Positions 41,644 through 50,867 of a stretch of DNA of 54,888 bases are shown here, piece by piece (position 1 is the first letter of the stretch; each line of letters opens with the position of its first letter). A program made the translations under genes and the position numbers. The DNA comes from Salinisphaera orenii subsp. halophila YIM 95161. Lineage in GTDB: Bacteria > Pseudomonadota > Gammaproteobacteria > Nevskiales > Salinisphaeraceae. The stretch covers positions 1 to 54,888 of the forward strand of contig NZ_AYKF01000069.1 of NCBI RefSeq assembly GCF_003732545.1, written 5' to 3'. Under the pieces are notes generated by a model. It made no database searches, was not told the origin of the DNA, and saw only the letters and a program-made list of their open reading frames with translations.

Positions 41644-42912
41644 TCAGCCGAAGCCGGGCAGGCTGCCGAAACGCTCGGTGAACACACTGGAGAACAGCAC
41701 GACGAGCTGGAACCAGCCGACCATCAGCCCGAGCGCGGCGCCGACCGCGATCAGGATCCACTCGTCCTCCTCGAAGGCCGGACGCAGCATGCCTTCGAAC
41801 TGGCGCGGCGTGAGCTGCTGCAGCCGTGAGACCAGCGTGTCCTGGATCGCCATCGCGTTCTCGGCATAGCCGGTCATGTGCGACAGCGTTCCCGGCATGC
41901 GCGCGACCACCTCGCGCACGGCCTCGGCCTTGATGCGTTCGTAGTCCGCGCTGCCCAGCGTCCAGGTCACGAACGGGCGCGCCACGCTCGCGCTGTCGTC
42001 GATGGCGTGTTCGACCTCGCGCCGGACGAGCTCGAACAACTTCTCGGCGTAGGGGCCGGTGAGGATCTCCTCGAGGATGTTGGCCGGCGTGAGGATCTGG
42101 GTGGCCACGAGGCTGCCGTAGTCGGCCGCGACCTCGCCCTGGCGCTTGAAGAACAGCCCCTGGATCCGGAACGGGCCGATGCGGATCGGATTCTTCGGGT
42201 TGAAGATCATCTTCAGTGCCAGCCAGTTGGTGGCCCAGCCCACGAGCAGGCCGAACGCCGGCAGCAGCCACCAGGGCTGGAAGAACATCCAGATCAGCAT
42301 CTGCACGAGGCCGAAGGCGAAGCCGAAATAGGCGCCCGAACGGCCGATGAACACGAATTCGGCGCGCCCGGTCTCGAGGAAGATGCGGTTGAGCAGGTGT
42401 TTCTCGCGCACCAGCACGCGGGTGATCATGCCCTTGAGATCGAACATGTAGCGCACGTTGGTGCGCACCTCGGTCATCAGTTCGCGGATGATCGCCGGGG
42501 CCTGGGCCCGCACCCGGTGCTTGATCCGGCTGCGCACCACCTGCGGCAGCGCCTCCCAGAGCCCCGGGTGATGACGGCGCATGACGCTGTCGGTGATCTC
42601 GTCGGTGAGCTCGATCATCGGGCGTTCGAGCTCGGCGGCCACGCGCTCCGGGTCCAGCCGGCCGAAGATCTCGGCCTCCGTGATCAGGGACTCGGTGATG
42701 GTGTCCACGGCGATGCCGGTCATCTTCGAGGCCTTGCGGGGCACGATGCCCTGCCAGCCCAGATACGGCTTCCAGAGACCGACGAAGTGGAGCGGATGGA
42801 ACATCATCCGGATCGCGACCACGTTGGTCACGTAGCCGACGATCGCGCTGATCACCGGCATGGACAGATACTTCCAGGTATCGATGCTCAGATAGAGAAA
42901 ATGTCCGTCCAT
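41644..42912 (-). CDS. DUF445-family membrane protein
   Basis: The 422-residue protein has the DUF445 signature twice: IVGYVTNVVAIRMMFHPLHFVG (about 23-44) and VGWATNWLALKMIFNPKNPIRIG. Hydrophobic helices at the N-terminus (about 15-35), middle (FGFAFGLVQMLIWMFFQPWWLLPAF) and C-terminus (ILIAVGAALGLMVGWFQLVVLF) flank long amphipathic segments of repeats. The family (YheB/YtlR type) is conserved across bacteria; function is unknown. It seems monocistronic between the DUF4393-like and TolC genes. Confidence 0.85.
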   Translation of the reverse strand: MDGHFLYLSIDTWKYLSMPVISAIVGYVTNVVAIRMMFHPLHFVGLWKPYLGWQGIVPRKASKMTGIAVDTITESLITEAEIFGRLDPERVAAELERPMIELTDEITDSVMRRHHPGLWEALPQVVRSRIKHRVRAQAPAIIRELMTEVRTNVRYMFDLKGMITRVLVREKHLLNRIFLETGRAEFVFIGRSGAYFGFAFGLVQMLIWMFFQPWWLLPAFGLLVGWATNWLALKMIFNPKNPIRIGPFRIQGLFFKRQGEVAADYGSLVATQILTPANILEEILTGPYAEKLFELVRREVEHAIDDSASVARPFVTWTLGSADYERIKAEAVREVVARMPGTLSHMTGYAENAMAIQDTLVSRLQQLTPRQFEGMLRPAFEEDEWILIAVGAALGLMVGWFQLVVLFSSVFTERFGSLPGFG

Positions 42913-43053
42913 GGCCGGGGCCGCCGGGCGGGCGCGGCCGTCTCCTCGCAGTCGTCGTTCATCGAATTATGACGCGCCCTCGAAACCGGCGTCGGCGCGC
43001 GGCGGCGGCCGGTCTGACAGCACGGATTGTCACTATAGCAGCCCACCACCGGT

Positions 43054-44472
43054 TCAGCCCCGGGCGCCGTCTCCGGCCATCGCCGGCGCCCCGTGCAGAC
43101 GTGCGTTGATGCGCGCCAGTCCGTCGAAACCGAGCACCCCCGCGGCCGCCCGCAGCTCCAGCCGGGCGAGCGCGTGGTCGTACCACGCCTGCTTGCGATC
43201 GGCGCGACGCTGGACGAGCGTGATCTCGGCGTCGATCACGTCCAGTATCGTGCGGTTGCCCAGTCGATAGCCGGCCCGGGCAGCCTCCAGCGCGGTCCGT
43301 CCCGAGTCGATGGCGCGCTCGAGCGCGGCCAGCCGGCGCCGGGTCGCGTCCACGTCGCGCCAGGCGTCGTTGATGTCGATGATCAGCTGCCGGCGTGCCG
43401 CGATCAGATCCAGCCGCACCTGTTCGGCCTCGTACTCGGCCTCGGCCACCGCGGCGCTGGTCGCACCGCCGGAGAACAGCGGCATCTGCAGCTGCACGCC
43501 GATCGAGCGGGTCTCGTCGATGAGATTGGCCTGACCGCCGCCGATGGGGAACAACTGCTCCTGGCGGCCGACGCTGCCGACCAGGTCGACGGTCGGCAGG
43601 TGACCACCGCGCTCGGCCGCGATGCGCTGGCGCGCCGCGCGCCAGCTCGCCCGCGCCGAGGCGATCCGGGGCGAACGATCCAGCGCGGTGACCAGCCAGG
43701 CCTCGCGGTCGCGCTGCGCCGGGCTTTCCGCCTCGGGCACCGCGGTGTCGACGTCGATGCCCGACAGGGCCGACGGCGACCGGCCGGTGAGCGCGATCAG
43801 CGCATCCCGGGCCGAGGCCAGCTCGTTCTCGGCGGTGATCGCGTCGACTTCGGCGCTGTCCAGGCTCGATCGGGCCTCCTGCTGATCGGTGATCGGCTCC
43901 AGGCCGGCCGAGTAGGCGGCTTCGGCCCGATCGAGCTGGCGCCGGATCGAGCGCCGCTGTTCGCGCGCGGCCCGCAGGGCGTCACGCGCGGCGAGCACGT
44001 CGAAATAGGACCGGGCCACGCGCACGATCAGATCCTGCTCGGCGACCGACAGCGAAGCGCGCGCCGCCGCACGGTCGGCGTCGGCGGCATCCTTTTCCTG
44101 CCAGGCGCGCCAGTTGAACAGCGGCTGGGTGAGATCAAGCGAGTAGGACTGCTGGTCGGAGGTGGTCGCGCCGTCGTCGGTGGCGAAGAAATCGGCGCCG
44201 GTCGCGCCGTCGTTCTCGGGGCGCTCGAAGGTCTGATCCTGGGTGACGGTCGAATAGCTCGCACTCGCCGAGAGCTGGGGCAGCAGCTGTCCGCGGGCCC
44301 GGCGATAGCGCGCCCCCGCGGCCCCGGCTTCGGCCTCGGCGCCGAGCAGATCCGGGTCGTTGCGCAACGCCTGCTCGTAGGTGTCGAGCAGATTCTGCGC
44401 CGCCTGTGCCGGCCCGGCCAGCACCAGCATCGCGCCCAGCGCCAGCGCAGCCGCCCGCGCGCCGCGTCTCAT
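43054..44472 (-). CDS. TolC-family outer-membrane protein of an RND pump
   Basis: The 472-residue protein has a signal peptide ending near AQAAQ (about 25). Two repeat halves form the alpha-barrel: SYSLDLTQPLFNWRAWQEKDAADA and helices to ~225, then SIGVQLQMPLFSGGATSAAVAEAEYE and the closing GYRLGNRTILDVIDAEITLVQRRADRKQAWYDHALARLELRAAAG, the last a TolC family hallmark. It should be the outer-membrane channel for the RND pump encoded just before it in the operon. Its start overlaps the RND stop (ATGA). Operon order is gbsR, MFP, RND, TolC, all on the minus strand. Confidence 0.9.
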   Translation of the reverse strand: MRRGARAAALALGAMLVLAGPAQAAQNLLDTYEQALRNDPDLLGAEAEAGAAGARYRRARGQLLPQLSASASYSTVTQDQTFERPENDGATGADFFATDDGATTSDQQSYSLDLTQPLFNWRAWQEKDAADADRAAARASLSVAEQDLIVRVARSYFDVLAARDALRAAREQRRSIRRQLDRAEAAYSAGLEPITDQQEARSSLDSAEVDAITAENELASARDALIALTGRSPSALSGIDVDTAVPEAESPAQRDREAWLVTALDRSPRIASARASWRAARQRIAAERGGHLPTVDLVGSVGRQEQLFPIGGGQANLIDETRSIGVQLQMPLFSGGATSAAVAEAEYEAEQVRLDLIAARRQLIIDINDAWRDVDATRRRLAALERAIDSGRTALEAARAGYRLGNRTILDVIDAEITLVQRRADRKQAWYDHALARLELRAAAGVLGFDGLARINARLHGAPAMAGDGARG

Positions 44473-47400
44473 GCGGTGCGCCCCCGCCGCCGCTGCCAGG
44501 CGTCCCCGGCGCGGGCGCCGAGCACGAGCAGGCAAGGGGTCAGGATCAGCGTCAGCACGGTCGAGAACAGCAGCCCGCCCACGATGGCGGTGGCGAGCTG
44601 GGTCCACCACTGGGTCGAGGGCGCGCCGAAGGTAATCGAACGGCCGATGATGTCCACGTTCATCTGCAGCACCATGGGCAGCAGGCCCAATATCGTCGTC
44701 ACGGTGGTGAGTATGACCGGACGCAGGCGCTCGGCGCCGGTCTGGCGCACCGCGTTCCAGGCATCGAGCCCGGCCGCGCGGTTCACGTTGAAGGTGTCGA
44801 TGAGCACGATGTTGTTGTTGACCACGATACCGGCGAGCGCGATCACGCCGATACCGCTCATCACCACGCCGAAGGGCTGGCCGGCGACGAGCAGCCCGAG
44901 CAGCACGCCGATGGTCGAGAACAGCACCGCCGAGAGGATCAGAAACGACTGGTAGAAGCTGTTGAACTGGGTCAGCAGGATCACGCCGATGAGCGCCACG
45001 GCCACGCCGAAGGCCTTGGACAGGAAGGCTTCGGCGTCGCGCAGGTCCTCGTCCTCGCCCTTGAAGGCGATATCCACGCGCGGGTCCAGCCCGGCCGATT
45101 CCACGTGCTCGCCCATCCAGTCCCGCAGCGCGCCCAGGCGCTCGGCGACCAGCGCGTCCTCGGCGACGCCGGACTCGACCGTGATCGTGCGCTGGCCGTC
45201 GGTGCGCTCGATGCTCTCGACCTTGGGCGCGGGCACGCGCTCGACGAAGTTGCCGATCGGCACCCGGCCGTCGCTGGTCTGCACCCGCAGGGCGTCCAGG
45301 TCGGCCAGGGTGCGCGACGACTCCGGGAAACGCACCCGGATGTCGATCTCGTCGTCGGCGTCGTCGGGCCGGTATTCGCCGACCTTGATGCCCTGGGTGA
45401 CCAGCTGGATCGCCTGGCCGATGGTGGCCACATCGGCGCCGAAACGGCTGGCTTCGGCGCGATCGACGTCCATGCGCCACTCCAGGCCCTGGGCGCTGCG
45501 CGAATCCTGCACGTCGGTGAACCCGCCGACCTCGGCCATGCCGCGCCGGACGAAGTCGGTGGCCGTTTCCAGCGCATCCATCCCCGGCCCCGCGATCTGG
45601 ATCTCGACCGGCTTGGCCTGGGTCGGGCCCTGGGCCTGTTCCTGGACCTCGGTCTGCACGCCGGGAATGCCGGCGATGGCCGTGCGCACCTCGGCGAGCA
45701 CGGCGTCGGCCGGCCGACGCACGCCCCAGGGCTTGAATTCCATCTGAATCTGGCCGATCACATCCTCCGCGGCGCCCTCGCGAAACGACGACTGGCCCGA
45801 CCCCGTGCGGGTGTAGACCGACTCGAAGGCATCCATGGCCAGCACGCGCTCCTCGACCCGCCGCACCAGCCGATCCGACTCCGCGACCGACTGCTGGCCA
45901 CGGGCATGGACCTGGATCACGGCGTTGTCGGGCGCAATGTCGGGAAAGAATTCCACGCCCTTGCCGAACGTGGCGTAGCCGACGATCGCGGCCACGAACA
46001 GCAGCACCGCGGCAAACAGGGTCTTGCCGGCGTGTCGGGCGAAGCGCTCGAGCGTGCGCACATAGGCGCCGGTGAAGCCGCGCAGTGGCTGGCCGGGCTG
46101 CCAGACCGCGGCGGCGCCGTCCGGGGCCGAGCCGCCGATGACCGCGCCGAGCGTTGGCACGAAGACCAGCGCCATGGCCAGCGAGGCCGACAGCACCGCG
46201 ATCAGCGTGATCGGCATGTAGCGCATGAACTCGCCGACCACGCCCGGCCAGAACAGCAGCGGCGCGAAGGCCGCCAGCGTGGTCGCGGTCGAGGAGATGA
46301 TCGGCCAGGCCATGCGCTGGGCGGCGTGCCTATAGGCCGAGGCCCGGGTCTCGCCCTCGGCGAGGAAGCGATCGGCCAGTTCCACCACCACGATCGCACC
46401 GTCGACCAGCAGCCCCAGCGCCAGAATGAGCGCGAACAGCACCACGATGTTCACCGACAGCCCGAGCCCGGCCAGCACCAGGATGCCGAGCAGAAAGGAG
46501 CCGGGAATCGACACGCCCACCAGCGTGCCCGCGCGCAGGCCCAGAATGCCCACGATCACGATCATCACCAGCACGATGCCGCTGACGACGTTGTTCTGGA
46601 GATCACCCAGCAGCCGGGTGACGTCCTCGGACTCGTCCTGCGAGAAGTTGACCCGGATGGCCGCCGGCCAGCCCTGCTGCATGTCGGCCACCGCCGCGCG
46701 CACCGCGCGATTGGTGTCGATGATGTTGGCGCCGATGCGCTTGGTCACTTCGAGGGCGACCGTGGGCTGGCCGTTGAGCCGGGCGAAGCTCTCGCGATCG
46801 GCGAAGGCCCGGCGCACGCTGGCCACATCGGCCACCGTGACCACCTGATCGCCCGCGCGCTTGACCGCGGTGGCCCGCAGCGCGTCGAGGTTGTCGATCA
46901 CGCCGGGCACCTTGATCGAGAAGCGCCCCGAACCCGACTCCAGCGCCCCGGCCGGCACCAGCTGGTTGTTCTGCTGGACGGAGTTGAACACCTCCTCCAG
47001 CGACAGGCCGTAGGATTCCAGGCGCAGCGGATCGATGTTGATCTCGATCTGCTCCTCGCGGTCGCCGGCGATGTCGGCCTCGAGCACGCCGGGAATGGAT
47101 TCGATCTCGTCCTGGGCGTTCTCGGCCAGGGTGACCAGCACCCGCTCGGCGACGTTGCCGTAGAGATTGACCACCAGCACCGGAAACAGCGCGACGTTGA
47201 TCTCGTTGACGGTGGGCTCGTCGGTCTCGTCGGGCAGTTCCGACTTGGCGATGTCGACCTGGTTGCGGACATCGTCGAGGGCCGCGTCCGGGTCGAAGCC
47301 GGCCTCGAACTCGAGGATCACGCTGGCGTGACCCTCGGAGGCCGTCGCGCTCATCTCCTGCAGGCCCTCGATGGCGCGCAGCTCCTGCTCCATCGGCTTG

Positions 47401-47594
47401 ACCAGCAGACGCTCGGCGTCCTCCGGCGATATCCCCTGATGCGTCATCGACACGTAGATCGTGGGGATGGTGATATCGGGCGAGGACTCCTTGGGGATGC
47501 CGTTGTAGGCGATCACGCCCGCGACCAGAATCACGATCAGACCGAGCACGACCGTGCGCGGCCGCGAGAAGGCGCTCGCGATCAGCGCGTTCAT
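44469..47594 (-). CDS. RND-family efflux transporter
   Basis: The 1041-residue inner-membrane pump starts at MNALIASAFSRPRTVV and has the two-fold RND plan of 12 helices with two large periplasmic domains. Family motifs: GIPKESSPDITIPTIYVSMTHQGISPEDAERLLVKPMEQELRAIEG at the start, GVSIPGSFLLGILVLAGLGLS, ALILALGLLVDGAIVVVELADRF (helix 4) and GVIALAGIVVNNNIVLIDTFNV (helix 10). In helix 4 the usual DD pair of AcrB-type pumps reads DG (VDGAIVV), so the proton relay would use one aspartate, as in heavy-metal-type RND proteins. Substrates are unknown. Overlaps both operon neighbours by ATGA. Confidence 0.92.
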   Translation of the reverse strand: MNALIASAFSRPRTVVLGLIVILVAGVIAYNGIPKESSPDITIPTIYVSMTHQGISPEDAERLLVKPMEQELRAIEGLQEMSATASEGHASVILEFEAGFDPDAALDDVRNQVDIAKSELPDETDEPTVNEINVALFPVLVVNLYGNVAERVLVTLAENAQDEIESIPGVLEADIAGDREEQIEINIDPLRLESYGLSLEEVFNSVQQNNQLVPAGALESGSGRFSIKVPGVIDNLDALRATAVKRAGDQVVTVADVASVRRAFADRESFARLNGQPTVALEVTKRIGANIIDTNRAVRAAVADMQQGWPAAIRVNFSQDESEDVTRLLGDLQNNVVSGIVLVMIVIVGILGLRAGTLVGVSIPGSFLLGILVLAGLGLSVNIVVLFALILALGLLVDGAIVVVELADRFLAEGETRASAYRHAAQRMAWPIISSTATTLAAFAPLLFWPGVVGEFMRYMPITLIAVLSASLAMALVFVPTLGAVIGGSAPDGAAAVWQPGQPLRGFTGAYVRTLERFARHAGKTLFAAVLLFVAAIVGYATFGKGVEFFPDIAPDNAVIQVHARGQQSVAESDRLVRRVEERVLAMDAFESVYTRTGSGQSSFREGAAEDVIGQIQMEFKPWGVRRPADAVLAEVRTAIAGIPGVQTEVQEQAQGPTQAKPVEIQIAGPGMDALETATDFVRRGMAEVGGFTDVQDSRSAQGLEWRMDVDRAEASRFGADVATIGQAIQLVTQGIKVGEYRPDDADDEIDIRVRFPESSRTLADLDALRVQTSDGRVPIGNFVERVPAPKVESIERTDGQRTITVESGVAEDALVAERLGALRDWMGEHVESAGLDPRVDIAFKGEDEDLRDAEAFLSKAFGVAVALIGVILLTQFNSFYQSFLILSAVLFSTIGVLLGLLVAGQPFGVVMSGIGVIALAGIVVNNNIVLIDTFNVNRAAGLDAWNAVRQTGAERLRPVILTTVTTILGLLPMVLQMNVDIIGRSITFGAPSTQWWTQLATAIVGGLLFSTVLTLILTPCLLVLGARAGDAWQRRRGRTA

Positions 47595-48727
47595 TGCGTG
47601 CCGGCGCCCTCCGCCCCCGCCGCCGCGGGGCGCTGGTCGCCGGCGGCAGCCTCGGCCTCCTCGACCACCCGCACGGCGTCGCCGGCGCGCACGAACCCCT
47701 GACCGCTGGTGATCAGGCGCAGATGCTCGGGCAGCCCCGACAGCCACAGCGTGTCCGCCGTGCTCCGCGCCACGCGCGCGGCGTGAAAGGCCACGCGGCC
47801 GTCGGCGTCCACGGTCTTGATGCCCATGCGGCCGGCCTCGTCCAGCGTGAGCAGATCCGCCGGCACCGCGTGTGCCTCGACCCGCTCAAGCGGCAGGTAC
47901 AGCTTGGCCGAGGCCCCGGAGACCAGGCGACCACCCGGATTGTCGACCTCGAGTTCCACCGCATAGGTCCGGGTGGCCTCGTCGGCCTCGGTGGCGACGT
48001 AGCGCACGGTCCCCTCGACCGTCTCGCCGTCGATCAGGCGCGCGCGGCCGGACTGGCCGGTCTCGACGAACGCGACGTCACCCTCGGCCAGGTCGGCTTC
48101 GACCACGAACGGGTCCTGCTGGATCACGCGCGCGATCTCGTCACCCACCGCAGCGTAATCGCCGATCTCCACCGGCCGCGTCTCCAGCACGCCGTCGAAG
48201 GGCGCGCGGATGACGGTGTCGTCGATATCCTGTTCGACCTCGGCCAGCCGCGCCTGGGCGGCCTCCAGATCGGATTTCGCCTGCGCCAGATCGGTACGGG
48301 TCTGGTAGCCCTTCTCCGACATCCGGCGCACGGCCTCGTACTGCAGCCGCCGCTGCTCGACCACGGCGCGCGCCTCTTGGCGGGCCGACACGCGGTCGGC
48401 CAGGGCGATGCGCACCAGCACCTCGCCCGCCTCGACGCGGGCGCCGCGCCGGGCTTCCACGGCCTCGACCCGGCCCGCGGTCTGGGCCCGGAGCGTGACC
48501 GCGCGGTCTGGCGCGGTCTCGCCGTTGAGTTCGACTTCGCGCCAGACCGGCTCGGCGGTCGAGTCCCGCACCGCCACGCTCACCGGGCGCGCCTCGGTCT
48601 CGGCCGGGGCCGGGGCATCGGCCGCCGGCTCGTCGCCGCCGATCATGCCCGAAGCCAGCCAGGCCGCGAGCGCGGCCACGATGGCGGCGACGATCCAGAT
48701 CGGGCGCACCGTCGGCGCCTTAGCCAT
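47591..48727 (-). CDS. RND membrane-fusion protein
   Basis: The 378-residue adaptor (ATG 48727; GTG 48736 possible) has one membrane anchor (about 7-27, IWIVAAIVAALAAWLASGMIGG), then a glutamate/alanine linker and an HlyD-type body: LRAQTAGRVEAVEARRGARVEAGEVLVRI (lipoyl half), a short coiled-coil (about 110-165) and TVIRAPFDGVLETRPVEIGDYAAVG (second half), then beta-barrel and membrane-proximal parts. It joins the RND pump to the TolC protein. Its start lies inside the regulator gene (8-base overlap), tying the operon together. Confidence 0.9.
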   Translation of the reverse strand: MAKAPTVRPIWIVAAIVAALAAWLASGMIGGDEPAADAPAPAETEARPVSVAVRDSTAEPVWREVELNGETAPDRAVTLRAQTAGRVEAVEARRGARVEAGEVLVRIALADRVSARQEARAVVEQRRLQYEAVRRMSEKGYQTRTDLAQAKSDLEAAQARLAEVEQDIDDTVIRAPFDGVLETRPVEIGDYAAVGDEIARVIQQDPFVVEADLAEGDVAFVETGQSGRARLIDGETVEGTVRYVATEADEATRTYAVELEVDNPGGRLVSGASAKLYLPLERVEAHAVPADLLTLDEAGRMGIKTVDADGRVAFHAARVARSTADTLWLSGLPEHLRLITSGQGFVRAGDAVRVVEEAEAAAGDQRPAAAGAEGAGTQ

Positions 48728-49211
48728 GACCGTCACCCTCCGGCGGTCCTCGATCGTCGCGACGCAGCCGCTCGATCAGATCGCGGGTGTGATCGCGCGC
48801 GGTGTCAACGAACCGGTGCATGTCGACCAGCCGGCTCTGCGCGTCGCGCCAGTCGTCGGGCAGATCGCGCTCGGCGGTGGCCAGCGCATCGCGCAGTGTG
48901 GCCATGCGCTCGACGTAGCCTTCCAGCATCGGCAGATAGTGGCGATCGGCCAGGCGGTAGTAGTCCTGCCTGTCGCCGGGGCGGGCCGTGGCCTCGAGCA
49001 CGCCGAGGTCGCGCAGCACCCGGGCGTTGGTGCTGACGCTGGCACGGGAGACTTCCAGCGCTTCGGCGAGGTCCGCGAGACTCGCCGGCCCGCCGTGGAG
49101 AATGAACCAGCCGAGCATGCGCCCGGCGATGCGCGGCAGGCCGTCGGCCTGCGCGGACAGGCCCATGCGTTCGATGAACACGGAGACGGCGGCGGGCGGA
49201 TCGGTCGGCAT
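48720..49211 (-). CDS. GbsR/MarR-family regulator of the RND operon
   Basis: The 163-residue winged-helix protein has the GbsR layout: an N-terminal lead (AAVSVFIERMGLSAQADGLPRIAGRMLGWFILHGGPASLADLAEALEVSRASVSTNARVLRDLGVLEATARPGDRQDYYRLAD) where the HTH lies at about 45-80, then a helical C-terminus rich in charged residues. GbsR proteins regulate betaine/choline genes in Bacillus, but similar proteins sit with efflux pumps. Here it opens an RND operon, and a perfect inverted repeat lies just upstream, so autoregulation and pump control are likely. Confidence 0.85.
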   Translation of the reverse strand: MPTDPPAAVSVFIERMGLSAQADGLPRIAGRMLGWFILHGGPASLADLAEALEVSRASVSTNARVLRDLGVLEATARPGDRQDYYRLADRHYLPMLEGYVERMATLRDALATAERDLPDDWRDAQSRLVDMHRFVDTARDHTRDLIERLRRDDRGPPEGDGHG

Positions 49212-49233
49212 GCGCGCAGCCTATGCGGTCGCC

Positions 49234-49257
49234 AGCGTTCAATCAATACTGAACGCT
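49234..49257. promoter_or_regulatory. Inverted repeat, probable GbsR-type operator
   Basis: AGCGTTCA (49234-49241) and TGAACGCT (49250-49257) are perfect 8-base arms around an 8-base AT-rich spacer. It lies 23 bases before the regulator start on the minus strand and 100 bases before the divergent permease start. It is the only strong symmetric element there. Confidence 0.65.
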
Positions 49258-49357
49258 CCGAACGACCCTCGTAAGAATCCGGATTGATCCCACCCCCGGG
49301 GCGACGGCTACGGTCGAGTTATCGATTTCATGCATTGCATCCGACGACGAGGCACCT

Positions 49358-50458
49358 ATGGATCTCGTTTCCATGGCAGGCGACACGCTCTACACCATCG
49401 CGGGGATGGGCTGGAAGATGCTCTGGGCGCTGGTCCTCGGCTTCGCGATCTCCGGCGCGGTGCAGGCGTTCGTGCCCAAGCGCCGCATGGCGCAGGTCAT
49501 GGGCGACGACCGCCCCGCCTCACTGGCGCGCGCGGGCTTTTTCGGCGCGATCAGCTCTTCGTGCTCCTACGCCGCGGCGGCGATGAGCCGCAGCGTCTTT
49601 CTACGCGGCGCGCACGTCACCGCGGCCCTCGCCTTCATGATCGCGGCCACCAATCTGGTCGTCGAGCTGGGCTTCGTGCTCTGGTCGCTGATGGGCTGGC
49701 AGTTCGTGGTCGCGGAGTTCGTCGGCGGCGTGGTGCTGATCGCGATCATGGCGCTGCTGATGAAGGCGTTCGGCCCGATCGCGGCCTTCGAGCGCGTGCG
49801 CGAGTCGGAATCCGATGACCAGGCGGATGATGCCGGCGATGTCCCCAGCCCGTTGAGCCTCGACGGCTGGCGCACGGCCGCGGCGCGCTTCGCCATGGAC
49901 TGGTCGATGATCTGGAAGGACATCGTGATCGGCATCGTGGTCGCCGGTACCATCGTCGTCTGGGTGCCGCAGAGCTTCTGGCAGGCGGTGTTCCTGTCCT
50001 CCGGCGACGGCGTGAGCTGGCTGCAGATGATCGAGAACGCGCTGGTCGGACCGCTGGTCGCGGTGGTCAGCTTCGTCTGCTCGGTCGGCAACGTGCCCAT
50101 GGCCGCAGCCCTGTTCAACGGCGGCATCTCCTTCGGCGGCGCGCTGGCCTTCATCTACGGCGATCTGATCGTGATCCCGATGCTGCTGGTCTATCGCCGC
50201 TATTACGGCACGAAGCTGGCCGCGCAGCTCGGCGTCCTGCTGTATGTCGCGATGGTGCTCACCGGCTTTCTGATCGACGTGGTCTTCACGCTCGCCGGCT
50301 GGGCGCCGGATGCGGCCGCGACCGGCGTCGGCTCGATGGAGTTCTTCAAGCTCGACTACACCTTCTGGCTGAACCTCGTGTTCGGCGTCGTGGGCCTGGG
50401 ACTGTGGTATCTGTCGCGTCAGGCACCGGCAGCGCACTGCGCACACCACGGGCACTGA
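49358..50458 (+). CDS. ArsP/DUF318-like permease
   Basis: The 366-residue membrane protein has eight or so helices in two halves. Signatures of the permease (DUF318, UPF0718) family: AISSSCSYAAAAMSRSVFLRGAHVTAALAFMIAATNLVVELG in the first half and VCSVGNVPMAAALFNGGISFGGALAFIYGDLIVIPMLLVYRRYYG in the second. ArsP members export organic arsenicals; others are uncharacterised. The cytoplasmic linker (about 150-180) is acidic. A Cys-Ser-Tyr in helix 2 sits where ArsP has catalytic cysteines, and a His-rich tail (HCAHHGH) may bind metal. Divergent from the RND operon. Confidence 0.85.
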   Translation: MDLVSMAGDTLYTIAGMGWKMLWALVLGFAISGAVQAFVPKRRMAQVMGDDRPASLARAGFFGAISSSCSYAAAAMSRSVFLRGAHVTAALAFMIAATNLVVELGFVLWSLMGWQFVVAEFVGGVVLIAIMALLMKAFGPIAAFERVRESESDDQADDAGDVPSPLSLDGWRTAAARFAMDWSMIWKDIVIGIVVAGTIVVWVPQSFWQAVFLSSGDGVSWLQMIENALVGPLVAVVSFVCSVGNVPMAAALFNGGISFGGALAFIYGDLIVIPMLLVYRRYYGTKLAAQLGVLLYVAMVLTGFLIDVVFTLAGWAPDAAATGVGSMEFFKLDYTFWLNLVFGVVGLGLWYLSRQAPAAHCAHHGH

Positions 50459-50542
50459 AGCGGGGCGACGGCCGGGGCCGTTCAAGGAACCGAAAACGTA
50501 CGGATCGTACAATGGTGCTCCCGCCTCGCCATCGTCACGCCG

Positions 50543-50863
50543 TTGAAACGCCGCCGCAGCCCCTACGACGCCATCGACCCCGCCCAGCTGATCGCCCGCG
50601 ACTGGCTGGCACTGTCGCGCTCGCGCCTGGCCAACGAGCGCACGCTGCTGGCCTATATCCGTACCGCCGTGGCCCTGGCCGGGCTGGGCGCGATCGTGGC
50701 GAAGTGGTTCGAGCACGATGCCGCGCTCGCGGCCGCGATCGTGATGGTCGCCGCCGGCGTGCTCACGGCGCTGTTCGGCGTTCTGCGCTTTGCCACCGAG
50801 GAGCGCCGCCTGCGCCCGCTCGAACGCCGCGCCGAAAACGACGACCACCCCGGTCCCGGCTGA
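50543..50863 (+). CDS. DUF202-family small membrane protein
   Basis: The 106-residue protein starts at a TTG. It has the DUF202 consensus LALSRSRLANERTLLAYIRTAVALAGLGAI (about 27-56), a second helix (LAAAIVMVAAGVLTALFGVLRF) and a charged tail. Members are often annotated YidH; function is not established, though some are induced by stress. Four bases separate its stop from the next gene, so they are probably one transcript. Confidence 0.8.
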   Translation: MKRRRSPYDAIDPAQLIARDWLALSRSRLANERTLLAYIRTAVALAGLGAIVAKWFEHDAALAAAIVMVAAGVLTALFGVLRFATEERRLRPLERRAENDDHPGPG

Positions 50864-50867
50864 GCCC

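Noticed and set aside
44406-47702. 1098-codon plus-strand open frame
   Set aside because: Exactly antisense to the RND pump gene; His/Asp/Gly-rich shadow composition without any recognisable domain.
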